The notes beneath the pieces are model-generated. The model made no database searches, was not told the origin of the DNA, and saw only the letters and a list, made by a program, of their open reading frames with translations. The position numbers and the translations under genes were made by a program. Shown piece after piece: positions 42,083 to 51,482 of a stretch of DNA of 64,000 nucleotides. This DNA is from DATFVA01 sp963711455 (lineage in GTDB: Bacteria; Bacteroidota; Ignavibacteria; Ignavibacteriales; Ignavibacteriaceae): positions 124,001 through 188,000 of the forward strand of contig CAVQEH010000002.1 in the NCBI GenBank assembly GCA_963711455.1, given 5' to 3'. Within the stretch, counting starts at the first letter, position 1; every line of letters starts with the position of its first letter.

Positions 42083-43162
42083 TTATCGATTGGGAAATTT
42101 AACTTCGAAAAAACCGGGTGGAATTTTTTCTTCTTTTGCATATCCTTTTTTATCAACCTTTCCTTTTCTTACTTCACCGGTTGAGAGGTAAATTAAATAT
42201 TCTTCATCCGGAAGAGCATTTCCTTCTTCATCTTTTAATTCTATTTCCACGTAATCCTTATATTCAAGAATACCGGAGCGCGAATTACTTCTTCCGAAAG
42301 TAACTATAAAATAATAAACGGGATAGGAATAATGATTAGGAATTGTTTCGCTGACTAACTGAGTATCAGTATCAACGGGATATTCAAAAATCCATTCTGC
42401 TTCGACTTTATTTGATTCGCATTTAACCGGAACAGTATATACCACTGAGTCAGCAGATTTAAAATCTTTCTTAAATATTTGAATAAATCCTGTAGTGCCG
42501 TCATCAAATCCAGTAACTTTTGCAGTCAACTTTATCTTATCGCCAACGCTTGCCTTATCCTTAGACCATTTCGCTTCGCTTACATTCCTGAGAACAATTT
42601 CGCCCTCACCATCTTTTATGCTGTCTCTCCTTACCCTACCATCGAGCCGTAGGTTGTTTTCAGAAACAATTTCTTCTGTATCGGTAAGTTTATAATCAAC
42701 TCCACTCACGGCATTTCCTGCTTTATCCACAAATTCAAATTCAAGCCAATGCTCTTCCTTTGTTGTAGCTTCCGCACTACCCGACACTGCCTGCTTGGCA
42801 CTTGCAGAAGCTGATGCAGCCCCGCTGGAACCAGCTCCGCCGCCGCCGCCGCCACCTCCACCGGGGCCAATCAATACAGTAGGGCAACCCATAATAATTG
42901 TTGATGGTGGTCCCACACAAACTGCCATATCTCCGAGACAAGCTGCGGGCATTCCTCCTATTAGCACGGTAGGGACTCCGGGTCCGGAAATTGGTCCACC
43001 CACATGAGGTATTGGTGGTACACCCGGTGTTACCATAGGACAGACATGCATATCTGTAAGCCTGGCTGCCGGCATACCTCCAATGAGAACTGTAGGAAGA
43101 CCACCCATTATTACTCCACCGTGAGCAGTCGGATCTCCCATTCTTGCGGCTGGTTTACCCAT
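42083..43162 (-). CDS. PAAR spike-tip protein with Ig-like and transthyretin-like extension
   Basis: The product is 359 aa. PAAR repeats fill residues 1-100: 'PAARMGDPTAHGGVI', 'GGLPTVLIGGMPAARLTDMH', 'PISGPGVPTVLIGGMPAACL' and 'IIMGCPTVLIG'. The His and Cys residues bind the metal in this family. A run of nine glycines (about 101-109) and an Ala/Ser linker join it to a C-terminal half with an Ig-like domain (about 190-300) and a transthyretin-like domain (about 305-358). The extension is homologous to the free protein at 35073. PAAR sharpens the VgrG tip, and the extension probably docks an effector. The gene lies 37 bp after vgrG. Confidence 0.9.
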   Translation of the reverse strand: MGKPAARMGDPTAHGGVIMGGLPTVLIGGMPAARLTDMHVCPMVTPGVPPIPHVGGPISGPGVPTVLIGGMPAACLGDMAVCVGPPSTIIMGCPTVLIGPGGGGGGGGGAGSSGAASASASAKQAVSGSAEATTKEEHWLEFEFVDKAGNAVSGVDYKLTDTEEIVSENNLRLDGRVRRDSIKDGEGEIVLRNVSEAKWSKDKASVGDKIKLTAKVTGFDDGTTGFIQIFKKDFKSADSVVYTVPVKCESNKVEAEWIFEYPVDTDTQLVSETIPNHYSYPVYYFIVTFGRSNSRSGILEYKDYVEIELKDEEGNALPDEEYLIYLSTGEVRKGKVDKKGYAKEEKIPPGFFEVKFPNR

Positions 43163-43199
43163 TGTATTCTATTTTAATTGATAAATGAAATTTCAAATT

Positions 43200-45338
43200 T
43201 TAATTAATCATTACGATAGCACCCTTAACACTTGTCTTTGCTCCACCTTCAACATCGGCTGTAGCTCCACCGGATAATTTTGCCCCAATGCCACCTTTTA
43301 ATTCCAGATTCATACCTGCCTCAATCTTAGCATTCATATCACCTTTAGCTTCAAGATTCATGCCCTTTAATTTAAAATCTGATTTTGCCTGGCTGTCAAT
43401 TCCTGTAGCACTAAGCTTGTAATCCTGTTTTGCTTCCGCTTTAATGTTTGCTGCTTTTATCTCGGTATCGCCTTCGGTCTCAAGCTTAAATGTTTTTGAT
43501 TTTATATTTATTTCTCCTTTTGGAGCTTGTATATCGATACCCCCTTCTTTCGTCTCAATTAAGATTTTCTGATTTTTAATATCGATAATAAAATTATTCT
43601 TCTTTTCTTTGTCCGACAACTGAATTTTTTCCGAATCATCGTCGATCAGAATGAAATGTCCCTTCTTGCTAGTCACTTCTATCTTGGTATTTTTATCATC
43701 TAGTAATACTATGTGTCCATCTTTTGTAGTTATGGTGATATTTTGATTTTTATCATCCATCAGAATTTTATATTTATCTTTTGACGTAACTTCAATTTTA
43801 TCATCCTTATCATCCATTAAGATTTTATGTGAATCTGAAGTTGTAAGTGCAATCTGTGTTTCATTTGTTTTGTCATCAATTAAAATTTCATTACCAGCAG
43901 CAGTTCTTATAATATTTTGCATTTTATTATTTGCAACAACAGGCGAAGCCTGTGATGGGGTTGGTGCAGTTCCAATTCCAACCGGTCTGTCAACATTTCC
44001 ATCAACACAAGCCCAGAGTAGTTCAGTATCTTTGTGATTGGGAAAGTGTATACCGTAACCTGAACCGGAATAACTCTGCATAAGTCTTACAGGAAGCGAA
44101 GCTTCACCATTTGTGTTATCACTGATATCGAACAATGCTTTAAAATGGTATCTGCCATGATCATCAAGGAAAGCATACTCATCGCCGGAACCGGATTCAA
44201 GCTTTGCATTCATGATCCCTGATATTTTAGGAACAGGGGTTTTTCTTACTGGACGAAAATCCACATCAAATGGAATAGCCTCAAACAGGCATTCATATAT
44301 CAACTCACTTGTTTGTAATTTTTGCGGGATTACAAATTGGCCTCTTTGTGAACCATCGTGGTGAACTTTAGTAATTATGTATTCGCCATTCCAGTCATCG
44401 CGGTAGTGTTTATCCATCTTGAATGTGAATCCAGCCCTGAATAATCTGCAGTTGGTTTTTCCCTTAAAGATTTTGCTCTGAGATATAAATTCCTGGTTCC
44501 TGATTTTTGCCAGTGCCTGAGCATCCTTTTCATTTTCGAAATTATCTCCATAATCATAATACATTCCCGGAAGATCAGTATTTAACTGGCTCTGCGCCAT
44601 CAATTGTTTTTCAGGAAAGAGATAATTATAATCTTTTAGCTGAACTGTTCCTGTTACAATTTTTTCACTGGCAGAAAGTTCAAGGATTGATTCAACATCG
44701 CCAAACGGATCCTGGTTTTCATTATAACCTATGTCTTCAGATAATTTTATACCCGTCAACTTACTATTATCATCAGTAAAGCAGACAACATCTTTGTCTC
44801 CGCTGTGATCGAAATAATAATAGATACCGTAATGTTCAAGCCGGCGATTTAAGAAATTAAAATTTGTCTCCCGGTACTGAACTATAAATTCGTGCTTGGG
44901 ATACGAATTTTTAAGATCTGTTTTGTAATCGCTTCCGCTTAAACCGCAATCTTCCATAATTTCTTTTATTACATCTTTTATCTCGACGTTCTGATAAACT
45001 TCATTTTGAAATGTCAGGGTGGATTTCCATAACCGAGGTACCAGGAGAACCTTATAAAAAACATGATCTTTTGATTGCCCAAACTGTTCTGTTTGTGATA
45101 TGATTCCGTGAATCACCTGTGTACTTTGATCAGCACGAATGATAGTGAAATCAGCCGTTTTATTCAGAATTTTGGAAGAATCAACTTTAGGATCTGCTGA
45201 TACAAGTATAATGTGGTATTCAAACAAAGCTGAGATTTCTTCTTCACCTTGGAATGATACAACAGCGAAAACATCATCATCAAGATCAGCGAAATGAATT
45301 TTATAATAAGGCTGGTTAAATTTTTGTAGTTCGGGCAT
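43200..45338 (-). CDS. vgrG: VgrG spike protein
   Basis: The product is 712 aa. The N-terminal gp27-like part (about 1-370) has 'YRETNFNFLNRRLEHYGIYY', the classic VgrG signature. The gp5-like OB fold (about 375-455) has 'DEYAFLDDHGRYHFKALFD', 'LPVRLMQSYSGSGYGIHFPN' and 'VNVDRPVGIG'-type text. From about 475 to 600 the needle contains six imperfect 20-residue repeats 'hkIlmDDKnxkIevtsKd', followed by an Ala/Lys/Gly-rich beta-helix to the end. There is no added enzyme domain, so it is a structural trimer tip, not an evolved effector. It lies between clpV and the PAAR gene. Confidence 0.95.
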   Translation of the reverse strand: MPELQKFNQPYYKIHFADLDDDVFAVVSFQGEEEISALFEYHIILVSADPKVDSSKILNKTADFTIIRADQSTQVIHGIISQTEQFGQSKDHVFYKVLLVPRLWKSTLTFQNEVYQNVEIKDVIKEIMEDCGLSGSDYKTDLKNSYPKHEFIVQYRETNFNFLNRRLEHYGIYYYFDHSGDKDVVCFTDDNSKLTGIKLSEDIGYNENQDPFGDVESILELSASEKIVTGTVQLKDYNYLFPEKQLMAQSQLNTDLPGMYYDYGDNFENEKDAQALAKIRNQEFISQSKIFKGKTNCRLFRAGFTFKMDKHYRDDWNGEYIITKVHHDGSQRGQFVIPQKLQTSELIYECLFEAIPFDVDFRPVRKTPVPKISGIMNAKLESGSGDEYAFLDDHGRYHFKALFDISDNTNGEASLPVRLMQSYSGSGYGIHFPNHKDTELLWACVDGNVDRPVGIGTAPTPSQASPVVANNKMQNIIRTAAGNEILIDDKTNETQIALTTSDSHKILMDDKDDKIEVTSKDKYKILMDDKNQNITITTKDGHIVLLDDKNTKIEVTSKKGHFILIDDDSEKIQLSDKEKKNNFIIDIKNQKILIETKEGGIDIQAPKGEINIKSKTFKLETEGDTEIKAANIKAEAKQDYKLSATGIDSQAKSDFKLKGMNLEAKGDMNAKIEAGMNLELKGGIGAKLSGGATADVEGGAKTSVKGAIVMIN

Positions 45339-45392
45339 CTAAGACCTCTCAGTTGAAATATTAAAAATCTTTAATCGTTTAGGCAGTTAATC

Positions 45393-48017
45393 TTATACGA
45401 ATTTATATTTGAACGAACCATCCTTTGCTTTAGTAACTGTTACCTTTGAAGGACTTTTACCTTCAGCCATGAAACCCAGAAGCTGTGAAGATATTTCCGG
45501 TGCAAGTTTCCGATCTACAATTGCGTCAATGTTTCTTGCACCTGTTTCCGCGCGTGTGCAGGAATCAACAATATCATCAATAACTGCTTTATTAAATTCA
45601 ACAGCAAGATTTTGACTCTGCAATAGTCTTTTCTGAATTTTTCCAAGTTTCAATTCAACAATAGGTTTCATTGTTTCTTTGGTTAGAGGAAGAAAAACAA
45701 TCGGTTTTGTCCTCCCCAAAAATTCGGGTCTGAAATATTGATTCATATATGGCCGCAGCTCCTCCAGTAAATCATCCGGGCTTGTCATTCCTGCGTTATA
45801 TTTTTCAAAGAGAACTTCAGATGCAAGATTAGAGGTCATAAAAATTGTGGTATTTGTAAAATCAATATTTCTTCTGTCGGCATCCTGCAGCATTCCCCTG
45901 TCAAAAATCTGCATAAAAAGATCTGTCACTGATGTATTGGCTTTTTCAATTTCATCCAGAAGAACTACACAGTAAGGTCTCCTTCGAACAGGTTCACTTA
46001 ATGATCCGCCTTCACCATAACCAACCAGCCCGGGATCAGCTCCGATTAATCTTGAGGTGTTATATTCATTCTGATATTCCGTCATATTAAGAGTTACCAT
46101 AAATCTTTCATCACCAAAAAGAACTTCAGCAACTGCACGTGCGAGTTCAGTTTTACCAACTCCGCTGGGACCGATTAATAAAAAAACGCCATTAGGTCCC
46201 TCTTCTTTTTTAATACCCACTTTAGCTCCGCGGATAACATCGGCAATCTGCTTAATTGCATGATCCTGTCCTATAACTCTTTTTTTCAACTCTTCCTCAA
46301 GCTGAAGCAAAGTTGTCATATCATCGCGAGTCATATTGCCAACCTTAATTCCTGTCCAGGCTTCAATAACTTCCGCAACTGTATTTGCGGTTACCTCTGC
46401 AAAAACCTGGGGACTAGGATCCTGTAGTGTACTTAATTCTTCTCTCACTTTCGAAATTTCTTTAACTACATCGGTGTCTTCTTTATCTTTTCCGTTACCA
46501 TTTCCGGTAAACTTCTTTATCCTTAAATCCATTAATTTTCTTGTCAGCTCACTCTCCTTTGTCCACCTATCCTCATTAGCTTTAATGTCAGTTTCTAATT
46601 TTGTTTTTTTTGTTTTTAAATCTTTCAGTATTGCCTGATCGATTATCAGGTCCATATCGGAATCTTTTTGCTGTGTGCTTATAGCCAGATCAACTGATTT
46701 TAACTGGCTAATTAATAGTTCAAGTTTTGGCGGTTTACTTGTAAGAGACATCTTCACACGTGTAGCCGCCGTATCAAGGAGATCTACAGCTTTATCCGGA
46801 AGCTGTCTTCCTGCAATATATCTTCTGGATAATTTTACAGCAGCTTCAATTGCACCATCCGTAATGTGGATTCCATGGTAGGCTTCATACTTGGATTTAA
46901 TTCCTCTAAGCATCAACATAGCTTTTTCATCTTCCGGTTCACCAACATGAATCGGCTGGAATCTTCTTTCAAGTGCTGCATCTTTAGCGAAATATTTATT
47001 GTATTCTAGGTATGTAGTCGCGGCTATTGCTCTGAATGATCCTCTTGCCAGAGCAGGCTTTAACAGGTTGGCAGCATCTCCGCCGCCTGCTGAGGCACCC
47101 GCACCAATAAGAGTATGTGCTTCATCAATAAAAAGTATTGCAGGTACGGGAGAATTTGTAACTTCATTTATTACAGCTTTTAATCTTTTTTCAAATTCTC
47201 CTCTCATTTTTGTCCCCGCCTGCAATGAACCCATATCGAGCGAATATATCTGGTTGTTTTTCAAAATATCGGGAACTTCTTCAGCAGCAATTTTGATCGC
47301 AAGTCCTTCAACAAGGGCAGTTTTTCCAACACCGGGTTCACCAAGTAAAATCGGGTTTGATTTTTTTCTTCTGCATAAAACTTCTATCACCTGTATTATT
47401 TCTTCATCACGTCCAAGTATCGGATCAATCTTTCCATCTTTTGCCTGTGTTACAAGATTAGTTGTATATAGATCGAGAACTGTTCCATCAGCGGGAATCG
47501 CCTTTGCTTCTTCCTGGGAAATCATTTCTGATGAAACAGATTCATCTTCAACCGAAGCTTTTACAATATTATAAAAATCAGTACGAAGTTCTTCCTGTTT
47601 AACAGGGGAAAGGATATCCATTAACCTGCTACTGATTATCTGCTCTGAAGCAATGAATACCTCAAACATCGCACCGGATCTTATTTTTGTTTCGTGGTGA
47701 TGAACTGAACTCGTTATCCATGCCTGTTCGAGCAGTTCAGTTAAGAGGGGAGAAAGTTTGGGCTTACCGGAATTTCCTTTTTCCATTTCGTCCAGGTTTT
47801 TAAGACATCTTGCCTGAACATCACCTGAATCGATCGCATAATGCTTAAGGATTAAAGGTATATCGCCCTGTCCGTCTTCAATTAAAGCATTTAACAGATG
47901 ATCAAATGTGATTTCATAATGTCCGCGGTTAATTCCCAAACCGGTTGCAGTATCAAGATTACGTACAATGTAATTGTTCAATTTTAAAAGCAATGATTTC
48001 AAATCCTTACTTTGCAT
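45393..48017 (-). CDS. clpV: ClpV AAA+ ATPase of T6SS (TssH)
   Basis: The product is 874 aa, normal for ClpV. A Clp N-terminal repeat domain (about 1-165) is followed by the first AAA module with Walker A GEPGVGKTAL (Lys232) and Walker B ILFIDEAHTL. A coiled middle domain lies at about 425-545. The second AAA module has GPSGVGKTEL (Lys622) and VVLLDEIEKA. The spacing 'W TGIKVGNM' just before module two is typical of ClpV as opposed to ClpB. It disassembles contracted TssB/TssC sheath for reuse. AGGAGATCAAA precedes the start. Confidence 0.95.
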   Translation of the reverse strand: MQSKDLKSLLLKLNNYIVRNLDTATGLGINRGHYEITFDHLLNALIEDGQGDIPLILKHYAIDSGDVQARCLKNLDEMEKGNSGKPKLSPLLTELLEQAWITSSVHHHETKIRSGAMFEVFIASEQIISSRLMDILSPVKQEELRTDFYNIVKASVEDESVSSEMISQEEAKAIPADGTVLDLYTTNLVTQAKDGKIDPILGRDEEIIQVIEVLCRRKKSNPILLGEPGVGKTALVEGLAIKIAAEEVPDILKNNQIYSLDMGSLQAGTKMRGEFEKRLKAVINEVTNSPVPAILFIDEAHTLIGAGASAGGGDAANLLKPALARGSFRAIAATTYLEYNKYFAKDAALERRFQPIHVGEPEDEKAMLMLRGIKSKYEAYHGIHITDGAIEAAVKLSRRYIAGRQLPDKAVDLLDTAATRVKMSLTSKPPKLELLISQLKSVDLAISTQQKDSDMDLIIDQAILKDLKTKKTKLETDIKANEDRWTKESELTRKLMDLRIKKFTGNGNGKDKEDTDVVKEISKVREELSTLQDPSPQVFAEVTANTVAEVIEAWTGIKVGNMTRDDMTTLLQLEEELKKRVIGQDHAIKQIADVIRGAKVGIKKEEGPNGVFLLIGPSGVGKTELARAVAEVLFGDERFMVTLNMTEYQNEYNTSRLIGADPGLVGYGEGGSLSEPVRRRPYCVVLLDEIEKANTSVTDLFMQIFDRGMLQDADRRNIDFTNTTIFMTSNLASEVLFEKYNAGMTSPDDLLEELRPYMNQYFRPEFLGRTKPIVFLPLTKETMKPIVELKLGKIQKRLLQSQNLAVEFNKAVIDDIVDSCTRAETGARNIDAIVDRKLAPEISSQLLGFMAEGKSPSKVTVTKAKDGSFKYKFV

Positions 48018-48091
48018 TTTGATCTCCTGTTTTTTAAAAAATTATTGTAATTGAATTGAAGAAGGAATAGATATTTTAATATTTTCTAAAT

Positions 48092-49114
48092 TTAATTTAC
48101 TGTTGAAATAAATTCTTCGTTATTTATGTTAACATTAAATTCTTCAATGGAAGGTTTTCCCAGCCAGAATGTTGAACCAAGTTTTAGCCGGTCATCATTC
48201 CATGAAATTGAAACAATTGTATCTGCTTTAATTTTAAATTTTACATCATATTCAAGTCCGTCATTCAAATAAAGCCTTAATAACTCATTTAATTTTTTTG
48301 CATTGGAAGTTCCGGGTAAAAAGTTAAGGTAATCTTCAAATGAAACCGGACCAATTTCCAAGCCGATTCTGCTCATGTAGTCAACTGTTGATCTTCCTGC
48401 AAAACTATTTTTTCCCAGTTTGAAATCATCATTCCCCAGAGAAGGTACATCAACAAGTTCTACCCAGTGCAGGACAAACTCTTTTATCTTAATCCTGAAA
48501 TCAGGAAAAATATGTGAAAGGAGAATTCTTAAACCCTCTTTATTTCTTACCCGTTGACTAAAGACGCCGGCAAATTTTAATAAAGTAAAATCCGAAATTT
48601 CTGAAGATTCTTTTTTTGTGAATGAACCTCTTCCAATAAATGAATTAATTCTTTCTGATATTTTATTGTGTGAATCTCCGTTTAAGTGAAGATAGAAACG
48701 GTATTTTTTCCATGACTGGTAATAAAGCCAGTAAAACCTGTTGTTAAAAATATCCAGAAAATTCTGCAGTGGAATATTTCCTTCTCCGAGTATTTTTTCC
48801 TGGAATACTATCTGTTCGTGGTAGCATCTCGGTAGGGGTGAATTAATTCCATATAAGCCAAGAAAATTTAATATGAATTTTATTTCACCATTTTCAAAGG
48901 AAACACTTCTTATGTCACGCGGTGGATAATCATAATTCTGGGTCGGACGAAATTTTAATCCTTTTTGATCGAGCAGATAATCTTTTCTATCGGGATTATC
49001 TTTCTTAGATATATTCTCGCTTAACCATACAGCCTGCCAGACATGATACTCCGCGCCATGCCGGAGAATATCATCAGCTATACCGGAATTATCTCTCCTA
49101 CTGTTGGGTTCCAT
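48092..49114 (-). CDS. tssG: T6SS baseplate protein TssG
   Basis: The product is 340 aa, the usual length. Conserved text includes 'FRPTQNYDYPPRDIRSVSF', 'LNFLGLYGINSPLPRCYHEQ' (the family's 'GL.G..spLP.y') and 'RLKLGSTFWLGKP' near the end. It forms the baseplate wedge with TssF and TssK. The first 37 nt overlap the end of tssF, and no ribosome binding site is seen, so translation is probably coupled to tssF. Confidence 0.93.
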   Translation of the reverse strand: MEPNSRRDNSGIADDILRHGAEYHVWQAVWLSENISKKDNPDRKDYLLDQKGLKFRPTQNYDYPPRDIRSVSFENGEIKFILNFLGLYGINSPLPRCYHEQIVFQEKILGEGNIPLQNFLDIFNNRFYWLYYQSWKKYRFYLHLNGDSHNKISERINSFIGRGSFTKKESSEISDFTLLKFAGVFSQRVRNKEGLRILLSHIFPDFRIKIKEFVLHWVELVDVPSLGNDDFKLGKNSFAGRSTVDYMSRIGLEIGPVSFEDYLNFLPGTSNAKKLNELLRLYLNDGLEYDVKFKIKADTIVSISWNDDRLKLGSTFWLGKPSIEEFNVNINNEEFISTVN

Positions 49115-50928
49115 GTGTAGTTTACGCTCGTTCCTGATTCTGTAATTTTTAAAAAAACGTATGCATTCAGAGTTACATATTGTGATAAGAAACTATTCAA
49201 AACCATTCCCATAAGGTTTATCTCCCCCTCACCATTTTCAAATTCTTTAGCATCAACTTCAATATGAAATTCAATTCCTCTAATCAGGCTCTGGTTCATA
49301 ATTTTATTTATGAGTTTGGGCTTATGAATTTTCTTTATACTTTCGATCCTCTTTTTATTAGGATGATTATGTGCCTTTGCCCAGTTATATAAATTCAGAA
49401 TACTTTTGAATGTATCTGTTTCTGCCAAAGTTGAAAAGCTAACCGAAAGATGAGCGATTAATGACCAGAGATAATTTTGTTTTTCCGGACTTTCAAGTAC
49501 TTCGACCGGAACTGTAATGTTTGATGCTTCAATACCGGGAGGAAAATCGAGAGGTTCTTTGATAGAACCGACTTCCAGGTAAGCAGAAGGTAAAAATCCG
49601 TTTGACAATGTGGCTTCAATACTTAATGTTTCTTTAGGGAAAATTTCTTCTTCCATACTTGGCCCGAACAATCTTATAAAAGTTTCGGACATATCGCTCT
49701 GAAGAGGTTTACGGACTATCGAATAGAATCTTTTAAAATTATATTCAGGATTGCTTGTATCAAGAATATCGTGAGCGGTAATTGGAATATATTTGTATTG
49801 CTCAACCCGGTTTTCACTAATGCCGCTAACTTTATCAACTGAATATATTTCCCTGCTTTTTCTTCTGTACAAATCAGGTATTACATAATATTCGGGAAGT
49901 CTTTGGGTAACTGAAACTTCTTCTGTAGGACGGGAAAACAGATTGACAATAGGTGCACAGTTTAATGCAAAATTTTTAACATCAGGAAGATTCTCACGAA
50001 GTATTTTTTTACTGAAATTTAATTTGATTTCAATTTGTCTTGAATCACCGGTAGCATTAAACTTATTAAGTCCATAAATATCTATAAAGAAAAACTTTTC
50101 CGGGAAAGCAAAATATTCCTGTAGTATTCTGAAACCTTTAAAGGATTGCTTTGAGTAGGGAAGGATCGAGTAATCATCTCCATTATATTCTATATCTGTG
50201 GAGAGTTCCGGCACTCCAATTTTAATGTTTTCAATATTCTTAAAAACAGATTTATTATCGACTGCTTCTCTTACAGAAATTGAAGTTATATATTTTGTAA
50301 GATAAAAGTGAAGATTATATTTTACCGATGAAGATCCCTGAAGGTAAATTCTGAATGAATCCATTTTTAATGTATTGTAATCAACATTACGATCAAGCTG
50401 TAACTTTAATATTAATGATGAGTTGCCTTGTAGGGTTTCTTCAACAGCTATCCCCGATAATTTTATCGGTCTGACAATAATATTCTGTGTGGTTCTGAAA
50501 ATAAATTCTGCCGGTTCGTCCTTTTCAGTTAAGCGGCTTCCTCCACCGGAACCTGATTGAACTTTATATTTAACTCTATATTTTCCTGTCTGGGTCTGGA
50601 TTTCGCTTCCCTTAGGAATTATTACCGGTTCTGTAAGAGCACCAGATTTTATATTTGCCTGCATAATTGCACATGAAGGGAATGTTTTAAGAAGATGGGG
50701 GAAGAGAATTTCAAGAATACCTCCGGCGACTTCGGGGAATTCATCATCAAGTCTTTCATGAATCCTACCCGCAAGGAAGGCAAACCCTTCGTACAACCTT
50801 TCAACAAATGGATCTTTTCTTTCCCTTTCACTTAAATGAAGCCTTGATCCAAGAGTCGGGTGTTTTTTACTAAACTCTTCGCCAGAAGTTTGAAGAAAGT
50901 TATACTCTCTTTCGAAATATTTATCCAT
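49078..50928 (-). CDS. tssF: T6SS baseplate protein TssF
   Basis: The product is 616 aa. The N-terminus 'FEREYNFLQTSGEEFSKKHP' and 'DPFVERLYEGFAFLAGRIHE' followed by 'FPEVAGGILEILFPHLLKTF' is the hallmark of TssF. Later markers are 'EIYSVDKVSGI', 'RFYSIVRKP' and 'LIRGIEFHIEVD'. Two TssF copies with one TssG form the wedge that starts sheath assembly. It lies 2 bp after tssE and overlaps tssG, so tssE-F-G form one translational unit. Confidence 0.95.
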   Translation of the reverse strand: MDKYFEREYNFLQTSGEEFSKKHPTLGSRLHLSERERKDPFVERLYEGFAFLAGRIHERLDDEFPEVAGGILEILFPHLLKTFPSCAIMQANIKSGALTEPVIIPKGSEIQTQTGKYRVKYKVQSGSGGGSRLTEKDEPAEFIFRTTQNIIVRPIKLSGIAVEETLQGNSSLILKLQLDRNVDYNTLKMDSFRIYLQGSSSVKYNLHFYLTKYITSISVREAVDNKSVFKNIENIKIGVPELSTDIEYNGDDYSILPYSKQSFKGFRILQEYFAFPEKFFFIDIYGLNKFNATGDSRQIEIKLNFSKKILRENLPDVKNFALNCAPIVNLFSRPTEEVSVTQRLPEYYVIPDLYRRKSREIYSVDKVSGISENRVEQYKYIPITAHDILDTSNPEYNFKRFYSIVRKPLQSDMSETFIRLFGPSMEEEIFPKETLSIEATLSNGFLPSAYLEVGSIKEPLDFPPGIEASNITVPVEVLESPEKQNYLWSLIAHLSVSFSTLAETDTFKSILNLYNWAKAHNHPNKKRIESIKKIHKPKLINKIMNQSLIRGIEFHIEVDAKEFENGEGEINLMGMVLNSFLSQYVTLNAYVFLKITESGTSVNYTWNPTVGEIIPV

Positions 50929-50930
50929 GC

Positions 50931-51383
50931 TTAATTAGATTCCTTTTCGAAAACTACTTTAGTCCATCCTGTAGTTGAAAACTCAGTCAATAAAATTTCT
51001 TTATTAGAACTGTCTTTTACTTTAATAATAATTTTTAATGAAGCTCTTAAAGTTTTCTGATCAAACTCAGAATTTTGAATCTGCACATCACTTATTCTCG
51101 GTTCGTATTTCAATATAACCTCTTTGATTTCCTGTTTTAATGATTCAATCGGATTATCAGATGCCAGGTAAATCTGAAGAATATCTGATATCCCGAAATC
51201 AGGAAGATGTAATATTGAACCACGCCGGGTTGTAAGAATCATCCGGAGATTTTCAATAATGCTTAAGCTTAACTTCTGATCTTCAGTTAAATTATCGAAT
51301 TGTTGCAGCCCGATTTCATCAGGATTAACCACTTCTGAAATAAACTGACCCAGCAGAATATTATAAAGGCTAAGATTTTTCAA
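50931..51383 (-). CDS. tssE: T6SS baseplate protein TssE (gp25-like)
   Basis: The product is 150 aa, as in other TssE. It has the gp25 signature 'IIENLRMILTTRRGSILHLP' with 'DFGISDILQIYL', then 'EVILKYEPRISDVQI'. It connects the baseplate to the sheath. It is the first gene after the hcp terminator, so its expression depends on read-through or on an unseen promoter in the 100-bp gap. Confidence 0.93.
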   Translation of the reverse strand: MKNLSLYNILLGQFISEVVNPDEIGLQQFDNLTEDQKLSLSIIENLRMILTTRRGSILHLPDFGISDILQIYLASDNPIESLKQEIKEVILKYEPRISDVQIQNSEFDQKTLRASLKIIIKVKDSSNKEILLTEFSTTGWTKVVFEKESN

Positions 51384-51408
51384 TATAATAAAGACAGATG
51401 AACGATTT

Positions 51409-51466
51409 AAAAAACAGGGTGGATATTAAACCTGTTCTTTAAAGTACAGGTTATTAAATCCACCCT
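51409..51466 (-). terminator. Strong intrinsic terminator or attenuator after hcp
   Basis: On the minus strand AGGGTGGAT (51466-51458) pairs with ATCCACCCT (51424-51416). An inner stem ACCTGT/ACAGGT lies inside, and GTTTTTT follows directly. It stands 17 bp after the hcp stop and before tssE. It should end many transcripts and stabilise hcp mRNA, with partial read-through to tssE-F-G. Confidence 0.9.
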
Positions 51467-51482
51467 TGAATAATTAGAATTA

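Noticed and set aside
42795..43007. Plus-strand proline-rich frame opposite the PAAR gene
   Set aside because: It is the shadow of the poly-glycine linker and PAAR repeats on the minus strand, which is clearly coding.
43200..45338. VgrG as an evolved effector with a C-terminal enzyme
   Set aside because: The C-terminal half is only repeat-type needle sequence and Ala/Lys/Gly-rich beta-helix, with no catalytic motif.
46999..47574. 191-codon plus-strand frame opposite clpV
   Set aside because: It is antisense to the first AAA module of ClpV, and its composition is what reversed AAA codons give.
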